From contig JAAYZX010000054.1 in the NCBI GenBank assembly GCA_012514635.1, positions 1 to 42,293 of the forward strand: a stretch of 42,293 bases of DNA, in the 5' to 3' direction. Of the stretch, positions 34,179 through 41,091 are shown one piece after another (within the stretch, counting starts at the first letter, position 1; every line of letters starts with the position of its first letter). A model generated the notes under the pieces. It had not been told where the DNA came from. It did not search any database and saw only the letters and a list, made by a program, of their open reading frames with translations. This stretch comes from Actinomycetota bacterium. Its GTDB lineage: Bacteria > Actinomycetota > Thermoleophilia > RBG-16-64-13. Made by a program: the position numbers and the translations under genes.

Positions 34179-34385
34179 CTAGAAGGTGACCAGGTGAAGC
34201 GGAATGTTGATAGCTTTGTCCGGGCAAGCCTTGCCGCACTCATTGCAGTCTTCGCAGAGCGCTTCGGTCACAACCGGGCGACCGTCCTGAACGCGCACGG
34301 CGTAGACAGGGCAGACCTCAACACAGATTGTGCTGGAGAGCCCACCGCACATGGTGCATTTATTGTAGTCGATTTGAGCCGCCAT
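34179..34385 (-). CDS. Two-cluster ferredoxin with atypical first cluster spacing
   Basis: The 68-residue protein has eight Cys for two 4Fe-4S clusters. The second motif is standard (C44-x2-C47-x2-C50-x3-C54-P). The first is C10-x2-C13-x7-C21-x3-C25-P, with a longer loop between the second and third Cys, as seen in the beta subunit of APS reductase and some oxidoreductase-specific ferredoxins. The usual effect of such a loop is a shifted redox potential. It lies between the OYE/unknown genes and the VOC gene and probably carries electrons for that pathway. Confidence 0.85.
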   Translation of the reverse strand: MAAQIDYNKCTMCGGLSSTICVEVCPVYAVRVQDGRPVVTEALCEDCNECGKACPDKAINIPLHLVTF

Positions 34386-34399
34386 ATCGCTCTCCTACC

Positions 34400-34921
34400 T
34401 CATTCCTCAACCCACAGACGACGTACGCAAGCGCCTTCGCCTCTGGGAATGGCCTTGAGGGTCTCGATCTTGAGCTTCTTGTTGGTGAACAGAGCCAGCT
34501 GCTCTACCGTGGTCTGCAGACCCTTGTCACAGCCCTGCACGTCTTCTTCCATGCTGGCACCGTATTGCTTCGCAGTAGTGGGGAAGGGGCAGCGATCCCA
34601 GATCAGCAGGATCTCATTGTCGTTAGCGCCCTTCTCCATGCGGATCTTGGCACCCCGCATCATCCAGGTGGCTACAAAGTTGCTGGCGATGGCCTGCAGC
34701 CAATTCGGCTTGGAGAGGTTCGTGCGGGGGAAGTAGCTCTTCGCAGTGTCAATACCAATGTTTTCCCACGCCTTCAGAGCGACTTCCATGGGATCGGCTT
34801 TATCGCCCAGCAGTTGCAGGGCGGTCTGACGCCAGAGGTAGAAAAAGCGGCGACCGTCGTCCTGGGTGCCGTGGAAAGCCCTCCACAGACTGGTGATTTC
34901 TCTTTCAGCATCAAACGCCAT
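34400..34921 (-). CDS. Unknown 173-residue protein of the OYE operon
   Basis: The protein is soluble and has no clear named domain. An N-terminal helical region (1-60) is followed by a mixed region with three Cys: C111 in DRCPF, C131 in VQGCDKG and C165 in GEGACVRRLW. The ending GEGACVRRLW resembles the C-terminal segment of ATC-hydrolase-like and V4R-type small-molecule-binding domains, but this is a weak resemblance. It sits 14 nt upstream of the ferredoxin gene and 23 nt downstream of the OYE gene, so it is almost certainly co-transcribed and works on the same substrate. Confidence 0.6.
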   Translation of the reverse strand: MAFDAEREITSLWRAFHGTQDDGRRFFYLWRQTALQLLGDKADPMEVALKAWENIGIDTAKSYFPRTNLSKPNWLQAIASNFVATWMMRGAKIRMEKGANDNEILLIWDRCPFPTTAKQYGASMEEDVQGCDKGLQTTVEQLALFTNKKLKIETLKAIPRGEGACVRRLWVEE

Positions 34922-34944
34922 TAGTGGTTTCCTCCCTCTCCCTG

Positions 34945-36945
34945 TCAGATCCGGAGACCGGTCTTGTAGCCGTCGTGAACAGCGCCGGAGACGCCCCGCG
35001 GAATGGCAGCGTCGCCGATGAGACGGAACTCGATGCCGTTCTCCTGGCAGGCTTCTCTGAGGGCGTTGTTGGATTCCCGCTCAGCGTACACGATGGTATC
35101 GGCCTTGACGGGGAACTTAACACCGTCGTAGTAGCGAACAATAACTTGTCCGTCGCCGATTTCTTTGATGGTAGCGTCGTTATAGGCCTTGACGCCGTTC
35201 TGAGCTAGGAAGATGTTGTAGCGCCAGCGGAAGGACGGGTTGATGTCCTTGCCCGCGCTCCTCTCTTCGCCCACAATGGTAACCTTCTTGCCCTTCTTGG
35301 CAAGTGCCAGTGCGCAACCAATGGCCGGCTTCTTGTTGCCCCAGATGACCACGTTGTCTCCCATGGGCTTGAGGTCGTTGATGGCCTCGTGCAGAGAGAT
35401 AATGTTGTCGCCTTCCCAACCTTCGGGCTTCACGTAGTCGGCACCGGTGGCGATGACCACTGCATCCGGCAGCTCGTCCGCGATCATGTCGGCTGTTACT
35501 TCGGTGTTGAATTTGAACTCGACATCGCGCTTCTGGCACTGCGCCATGCCGAAGTTGGTGGTGACTTCGTACAGCTCGTAGTCGTTGTACGGCGCCTGGC
35601 GGGCATCGAGCAGCGTGCCGCCGGGTTCGGCGTTCTTGTCGAACACGGTGACGTTATGGCCGCGTTCGGCAGCCGTCCATGCCGCTTCCAAGCCCGAGAC
35701 TCCGGCACCCACTACCCAAACGTCCTTGGGGTCGTCGGTGTGAACGTTCTCCGGATACCAATCGGGCTGCGACTCGTGTGCGCAGGTGGGGTTGATGTAG
35801 CAGGTCATGGGAGCGTCACGGAACAGGCGGGCGAGACAAACGTTGCAGGCCACGCACCAGCGGATATCCTCTTCGCGCCCTTCCAGGAACTTCAGTGGCA
35901 TGTGCGGATCGGCGATTTGCGGACGGCAGTTCTCCCAGTAATCGATGACGCCGTCGGCGATAGCCTTGTCGGCCATCTCAGCCTCAAACAGGCGGTAGGC
36001 CATGGAGACAGGGACCTTGAGACCAAATTCCTTGGCCTTCTTGGGCACCCACAGCCACGAGCCCTTGTCTACGTCCCGGCTAATAACGGGAACCGTGGAC
36101 TCCTGCCAGCCAACTGTGATGGAGATCGAGTCAACACCGGCTTCTGCGGCCATGAGGTAAGTCTGGAGAGACTCCTCCATGGTGTTGCCGTCAACGTCAT
36201 CCAGCTGCTCCCATGCACAGAGACGAATGATCAAAGGCATGTCATCGGGGATGACCGATTTGACTTTGCGGATGATATCGCCCACGAACTTGAAGCGAGC
36301 TTCGAGATCACCGCCGAATTCGTCGGTGCGACGGTTGGTGTAGGTGTTCAGGAAGTTCGACAGCAGGTAGCCAACAATACCCGAGATCTCCATGATCTCG
36401 AAACCGGCCTCTACGCCGATCTCTGCTGCGAACGCGTGTTCATCAATGCACTGAATAACGCGAGCATGCGACATTTCTTCCACAGGCTCGAACAGACGAA
36501 GCCGCTGCGGAATAGCTGAGGGGCCTTCCGCCACCCCTGCCCAGTGACCACCTACGCGACCACAGTGCATCAACTGGTAATTAGAGACCGCCTTCTCTCC
36601 CTTGATGGCGTTGGCCATCTCGGTGAGGCCGGGGAGGAACTTGCGGTCGGCGGCACAGGCCTGACCCAGATAGCCTTGGCCCTTCCGCGTCTCATCGGTG
36701 GTAACACCCTGCATGGTGCAGATGCCACCGGCGACGCCCTTGGCCCGAGCGGCCATGTAGGCGATATCTTCCTTGGTAATGAACCCGTCGTGGGTGTTGA
36801 GGTTGTCCTCGGTAGCAGCGTACTTGACCCGGTTCGGGATCTCGAGCTTGCCGATCGTGATGGGGCTGAAAACGTGCGGGTACTTCTTGGCACCCGGCAT
36901 CGTCTCGTATTTGGCCCTCCACTCATCAAAGTACTTACTCTTCAT
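34945..36945 (-). CDS. OYE-type Fe-S flavoprotein reductase (2,4-dienoyl-CoA reductase/BaiCD-like)
   Basis: This 666-residue protein has an N-terminal TIM-barrel FMN domain of the Old Yellow Enzyme family (about 20-360), with ITIGKLEIPNRV, SNYQLMHCGRVGG and TNRRTDEFGGDLEAR. A 4Fe-4S motif follows near 370 (CVACNVC, then C after 11 residues). A C-terminal FAD/NAD-binding domain has VVGAGVSGLEAAW and a degenerate second Rossmann segment (VIWGNKKPAIGCALALA). This matches FadH, enoate reductase and BaiCD/BaiH architecture. I choose ATG 36943-36945 over an upstream frame start at 36978. The substrate is unknown; an enoyl- or dienoyl-CoA or a cyclic enone is expected. Confidence 0.88.
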   Translation of the reverse strand: MKSKYFDEWRAKYETMPGAKKYPHVFSPITIGKLEIPNRVKYAATEDNLNTHDGFITKEDIAYMAARAKGVAGGICTMQGVTTDETRKGQGYLGQACAADRKFLPGLTEMANAIKGEKAVSNYQLMHCGRVGGHWAGVAEGPSAIPQRLRLFEPVEEMSHARVIQCIDEHAFAAEIGVEAGFEIMEISGIVGYLLSNFLNTYTNRRTDEFGGDLEARFKFVGDIIRKVKSVIPDDMPLIIRLCAWEQLDDVDGNTMEESLQTYLMAAEAGVDSISITVGWQESTVPVISRDVDKGSWLWVPKKAKEFGLKVPVSMAYRLFEAEMADKAIADGVIDYWENCRPQIADPHMPLKFLEGREEDIRWCVACNVCLARLFRDAPMTCYINPTCAHESQPDWYPENVHTDDPKDVWVVGAGVSGLEAAWTAAERGHNVTVFDKNAEPGGTLLDARQAPYNDYELYEVTTNFGMAQCQKRDVEFKFNTEVTADMIADELPDAVVIATGADYVKPEGWEGDNIISLHEAINDLKPMGDNVVIWGNKKPAIGCALALAKKGKKVTIVGEERSAGKDINPSFRWRYNIFLAQNGVKAYNDATIKEIGDGQVIVRYYDGVKFPVKADTIVYAERESNNALREACQENGIEFRLIGDAAIPRGVSGAVHDGYKTGLRI

Positions 36946-37010
36946 AGTCTCGTTTCCTCTTGCGTCGACTACGGGCAAACGGGTAAATGTAGGTCGCTTT
37001 GCTCTCCTAA

Positions 37011-37034
37011 TCAGCTCAGAGCCGCCCGCACCAT
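37011..37034 (-). CDS. Possible 7-residue leader ORF with strong SD
   Basis: ATG GTG CGG GCG GCT CTG AGC TGA follows GGAGGTG by 4 nt. It lies 66 nt upstream of the OYE start in a 239-nt gap. About 60 nt further upstream (37095-37105) is AAAGGAGGTGA, a near-perfect SD with no well-spaced start codon. The rest of the gap (36946-37184) shows no other gene. A leader peptide is possible but unproven. Confidence 0.25.
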   Translation of the reverse strand: MVRAALS

Positions 37035-37184
37035 CTCACACCTCCACCCTACAGGTGCCGCTGAGCGGACCCCCTCGCGTGAAAGCGAACCCTATCACCT
37101 CCTTTCCCTGCTCACCCCGTTTCTTCAATTTGGGCGGATTGTGGTGAACTGTCTTTTTCTATGACTGTACGGCCCGCTCCGTCT

Positions 37185-38933
37185 TTAGGCGGCGGGGCCG
37201 AAGCCGTTGAGCGCCAACTTCAACTCGAGATCGCAGTGCAGGCAACGATTCGCCTCTGCAACCGCCTCCTCTTCTGCGAAACACTTCCCGACTTCGTTGA
37301 AGTTGCCCTTACGCTCTTCCACCGGAAGCTTGGCGTACTCCACCCGCGGAACGGTAGCGAAACCGGCTTCCCGACGACCTTCATACAAGGCCGCATCGGG
37401 AGGAGTACCTGTCCACAACTGCTCGTCGATGTCGCCGTTGCCGCCTAAAGCCTGGTCAATTGCGGAGGCCGCACGGCGGCCGGCCGCGATAGCTTCAATG
37501 ATGGTTCCCGGAGTTCCGGGAGCCTTGGTGGCTGCATCGCCACCGGCGTAGAGACCTGCGGCTGAAGTAGCCTGTGTATCCGGATCTGCCTTGATCATGC
37601 CGGCGACAACCTCGGGCTCCGTCTTACCGGCGGCAAAATCCAGGTTGATGGATTGACCGATGGCCAGAATCACTTGATCCGCATCCACCGTCAATTTGTC
37701 GCTGCCGAACATGGGGCAGAAGGCCCCCGAGTCATCGAAGACTGAGGTGCACTGCACCAGTTCCATCTGCTTGATCGCCGCCCCATCGCGGACAATCTTG
37801 CCGGGACCCCAACCGGGCAGCAACTCTACGCCTTCTTCTACAGCCTCCTCGATTTCCCACTCGAAGGCAGGCATCTCTTCCCGGCTCTCCAGGGAGGCCA
37901 TTGTCACCTTCTCGGCGCCGCACCTCAGCGCCGTCATAGCCACGTCCACGGCTACGTTGCCGCCGCCGATCACAACGACGTTCTTCTTCACATCAACCGG
38001 ACGAGCAGCAGCTACATCGGCCAGGAACTCGACGCCCCACAAGACGTCGGCACCGTCATCGCCTTCCAGTGTGATCTTGCGACTGTCTTGGGCTCCGGGG
38101 GCCAAGAAAATAGCCTCGAAGCCTTGGGCCTTCAAGTCATCGATGCTGAAATCGCTTCCCAACTTCTGTGATGTCTTGATTTCTACACCGAGACTCGCAA
38201 TATCCGCGATCTCAGCGTCAAGCACATCTTCCGGCAGACGAGAGTACGGAATGCCGTACCGCATCATGCCGCCCGCCTTCTCCTTCTCCTCAAAGACGAC
38301 AACAGCATGCCCTTTTTTGCGCAGATAGAAGGCGGTAGTGAGACCGGCCGGACCGGCGCCAATGACAGCCACCTTTTTACCCGTATCTGGAGCGACTTTG
38401 CCCAGGTACGACTCAGACGATTCTGTATTGTCAGCGGCATAACGTTTCAACGCGCAGATCTGAATAGGATCGTTAACAGCCGCCCGCTTACACATGGTCT
38501 CGCAGGGATGCGCGCACACGCGTCCCAAAACGCCCGGAAACGGTACCTTCTCCCGAATAACCGCGTATGCTTCTTCCGGCTTACCATCGGCGATCAGCCG
38601 CAAATACTGTGGGATATTAATGTGAGCCGGGCAGGCTTCCACGCACGGTGCTGCTGCCGGAAATAGATCCGGCGGCGTGAGTCTACGCAGACCTCTGGTG
38701 GTATCCATAATGAGGTAGCCGTTGGGGCACACCTCTTCGCAACGGCCGCACATGGTGCAAACCCACTGCACGCCGGTCTTGGCGACACTGTCGAACATAT
38801 TCAGCTGCACCGCGTGTTCAATGCGGCGGATGTTGAACCCATCGACACCGGTGACCGGGCAGGCCGAACTGCACGTACCGCACTGTTCGCAGGAGATCAC
38901 CGGCTCCTTGATCTGTTGCACATCAACTGCCAC
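37185..38933 (-). CDS. HdrC-like Fe-S domain fused to GltD/NfnL-like flavoprotein
   Basis: This 582-residue protein begins with a two-cluster 4Fe-4S domain like HdrC (C15-x2-C18-x2-C21-x3-C25 and C59-x2-C62-x2-C65-x3-C69). The glutamate-synthase-small-subunit type module follows with an Fe-S helix region (CVEACPAHINIPQYL, CAHPCETMCKRA). It has an FAD Rossmann motif (VIGAGPAGLTTAFYL) and an NAD(P) motif (VIGGGNVAVDVA), and ends with LYAGGD and a Cys pair (CLHCDL). It probably oxidises NAD(P)H and passes electrons to the HdrA partners. I choose GTG 38931-38933 because GAGGTG lies 5 nt upstream; GTG 38937-38939 overlaps that SD. Confidence 0.85.
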   Translation of the reverse strand: MAVDVQQIKEPVISCEQCGTCSSACPVTGVDGFNIRRIEHAVQLNMFDSVAKTGVQWVCTMCGRCEEVCPNGYLIMDTTRGLRRLTPPDLFPAAAPCVEACPAHINIPQYLRLIADGKPEEAYAVIREKVPFPGVLGRVCAHPCETMCKRAAVNDPIQICALKRYAADNTESSESYLGKVAPDTGKKVAVIGAGPAGLTTAFYLRKKGHAVVVFEEKEKAGGMMRYGIPYSRLPEDVLDAEIADIASLGVEIKTSQKLGSDFSIDDLKAQGFEAIFLAPGAQDSRKITLEGDDGADVLWGVEFLADVAAARPVDVKKNVVVIGGGNVAVDVAMTALRCGAEKVTMASLESREEMPAFEWEIEEAVEEGVELLPGWGPGKIVRDGAAIKQMELVQCTSVFDDSGAFCPMFGSDKLTVDADQVILAIGQSINLDFAAGKTEPEVVAGMIKADPDTQATSAAGLYAGGDAATKAPGTPGTIIEAIAAGRRAASAIDQALGGNGDIDEQLWTGTPPDAALYEGRREAGFATVPRVEYAKLPVEERKGNFNEVGKCFAEEEAVAEANRCLHCDLELKLALNGFGPAA

Positions 38934-38971
38934 TATCACACCTCACGCAACCCGTGGTTTCCTCCTGCAGC

Positions 38972-41086
38972 CTAGATGGGCTTGTTCTCGAGCCCAAGGG
39001 CCTTCACCATCTCCTTCTGGGTCGAGACCCACTTGGGCCCCATGGCGGCGGACAGCCACACTTCCCAGATCTTGTCGGTGTCGTAGCCCTTCTTCCCCAG
39101 CTTTCTCCGGAGCTTCTCGAGCCGGTCCTTGCACTCGTAGTTACCTGTGATGTAGTGGCAGGTTGGGAACTCGCAGCCGGCCACAAGAACCCCTGCCGCG
39201 CCCTTGTCAAGAGCATGCTGAACAAAGCGCTGAGCCACACGAGCCGAGCACATTACCCGTATGATCCTTATGTTGGGAGGATATTCCATGCGGCCTACGC
39301 CCGCGATATCCACGGCGCCGTGTGCGCACCAGTGGCATACGAACGCGATGATCTTCTTGTCCGCGTCGTGCTCGAGGGCCGCGTCAACGGCGGCCAGGAG
39401 CTGTTCGTCGGTGTAGTGAACGATCTGGATGCACTCTTTCGGGCAGTCGGCCGCGCAGGTTCCGCAGCCCTTGCACAGGGCAGAGATGACTTCTGGCGTC
39501 TTTCCCTCTTCGCCCACCAGTTTGATGGCACCATATGGACACTTCTTAGCGCAAAGCCCACACTCTATGCAGTTCGTCAGGTCTATCTTGGCAACGATGC
39601 CTTCCGCCTCGACAAACCCGGCGGTCATAGGGATGGAAGCCCGCATAGCGGCCCCATAACCTTCGTCGCGCACGTCTTTCATAGGCTTCGGATTGCGCGC
39701 GGAACCGGCCAAGTGTACACCCGCTGCCGCGAAATCTAGGGGGCCGAGCTTGATGTGCTGCTCTTGGAAGAAGCCGTCAGAGTTGGCCGAAACCTTCAGC
39801 AGTCCCTTGATGTCTTCGACACCGTCGGCGCCCTGGAATCCGGTTGCCAAAACCACGAGATCGGCAGGCAGTGTGATCTCCTGCCCAAGCAGGATGTTGT
39901 ACACAGTCACCGCGAGACCATCATCGGTCTCGGTAACAACCGGAGGCCTCTCGTACTCCCAGCGTACGAAGACCACGCCTTCCTTCATGACTTCTTTGAG
40001 ATGAACGTATTCTTCTTTCACCGTGATCATGTCGCGGTAGAGCACGTATACGTTGGTATCCGGCTGAGCTTCCTTGATGGCGCGCGCGTTCTTGACAGAC
40101 GCCCCACAGCCAACCGTGCAACAACCCCGCTCCTCGTTACGCGAGTTGACGCACTGAATGAACACCACGTTCTTCTTATCTTTAACTTCGCCGGCCTGCA
40201 GCATGCCTTCCAGCTGCAGCTGCGTCACCACATCGGGAGACTCGCCATACATGTATTGGCCGGTACAGTCGATCTCTACCATTCCTGTCGCTACGATGAC
40301 AGTGTCGGCGTGGAACTCCTCGGTCTCGCCGTTGGCCTCCACGGCTACCGAGTAGTTACCGATGTAACCTTCAACTTTCGTCAGTTTGGCGTTTGTGAAG
40401 ACCTTGATGTTGTCCCTACTTGCGATCTCTGCAAGCAGCGCCTCTTTCACTTCGGCTGCGGAATTGCCCTCAGGGGCTATGGTGCCGATAGAATTCAGGA
40501 GGCCACCCAGTTCGGCCTCGCGTTCCACCAAGTAGACCTGAAAACCCTGATTGGCAATCGCGGTAGCCGCAGTCATGCCGGCCGCACCACCACCAATGAT
40601 CAGGCAACTACGACCCACAGGCAGCTTGATCTCGTATCCGGGCTCCAAGAGACGGGCCTTCGCAACGCCCATTTTCACCAGGTCTTTGGCCTTCTCTGTA
40701 GCCACATCCTGGTCGTTTCTGTGGACCCACGAAACCTGCTCTCGCGTGCTGACAAACTCAAGCTGGTACGGGTTCATACCGGCTTCGGCCACAGTCTTCC
40801 TAAATAACTTTTCGTGCGTCCGCGGCGTACAGCAGGCCACAACCACACGATTGAGGTTGTTCTCTGTCACCGACTCCTTCATGCGATTCAAGAAGTCAAC
40901 CGAGCAGATCCACTTCCCCTCTTCTGCAGCCACCACGTCGGGCAGGCCTTCCGCGAAGTCGCGGACTTCGTTGCAGCGAACTGCGCCCTGGATATTGGAG
41001 CCGCAGTCGCAGACAAAGACGCCTACACGAGGCTCTTCCTCGGGAGCCGCGCCGGCTTCGTTCTTTACTTCAGTCTCGTCGCTCAT
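38972..41086 (-). CDS. HdrA-MvhD fusion, flavin and Fe-S electron-transfer protein
   Basis: The 704-residue protein is HdrA-like from the N-terminus: VGVFVCDCGSNI (21-32), C61, CCTPRTHE (85-92), FAD motif IIGGGAAGM (163-171) and the QCVNSRNEERGCC segment. Two 4Fe-4S motifs follow near 520-560 (CIECGLCAKKCP, CKGCGTCAADCP). The last 135 residues are MvhD-like (VCHWCAHGAVDIAG, IRVMCSARV, VAGCEFPTCHYITGN). MvhD usually links HdrA to a hydrogenase or formate dehydrogenase. I choose ATG 41084-41086, 5 nt after the upstream stop; GTG 41093-41095 overlaps that stop by 4 nt. HdrA flavins can bifurcate electrons in methanogens; bifurcation here is inference. Confidence 0.88.
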   Translation of the reverse strand: MSDETEVKNEAGAAPEEEPRVGVFVCDCGSNIQGAVRCNEVRDFAEGLPDVVAAEEGKWICSVDFLNRMKESVTENNLNRVVVACCTPRTHEKLFRKTVAEAGMNPYQLEFVSTREQVSWVHRNDQDVATEKAKDLVKMGVAKARLLEPGYEIKLPVGRSCLIIGGGAAGMTAATAIANQGFQVYLVEREAELGGLLNSIGTIAPEGNSAAEVKEALLAEIASRDNIKVFTNAKLTKVEGYIGNYSVAVEANGETEEFHADTVIVATGMVEIDCTGQYMYGESPDVVTQLQLEGMLQAGEVKDKKNVVFIQCVNSRNEERGCCTVGCGASVKNARAIKEAQPDTNVYVLYRDMITVKEEYVHLKEVMKEGVVFVRWEYERPPVVTETDDGLAVTVYNILLGQEITLPADLVVLATGFQGADGVEDIKGLLKVSANSDGFFQEQHIKLGPLDFAAAGVHLAGSARNPKPMKDVRDEGYGAAMRASIPMTAGFVEAEGIVAKIDLTNCIECGLCAKKCPYGAIKLVGEEGKTPEVISALCKGCGTCAADCPKECIQIVHYTDEQLLAAVDAALEHDADKKIIAFVCHWCAHGAVDIAGVGRMEYPPNIRIIRVMCSARVAQRFVQHALDKGAAGVLVAGCEFPTCHYITGNYECKDRLEKLRRKLGKKGYDTDKIWEVWLSAAMGPKWVSTQKEMVKALGLENKPI

Positions 41087-41091
41087 GCCCC

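Noticed and set aside
35389-36519. Long plus-strand open frame (376 codons) opposite the OYE gene
   Set aside because: It lies wholly antisense to a well-conserved OYE reductase, has no ribosome binding site and shows no family motif; it is a by-product of the codon pattern of the real gene.
37058-37068. CCGCT/AGCGG palindrome compared with the candidate TetR operator at 33488-33514
   Set aside because: The half-sites match, but the gaps are 1 and 11 nt, so they are unlikely to be the same operator.
39755-40807. Plus-strand open frame of 350 codons opposite the HdrA-MvhD gene
   Set aside because: Antisense to clear HdrA motifs, no SD and no recognisable domain.
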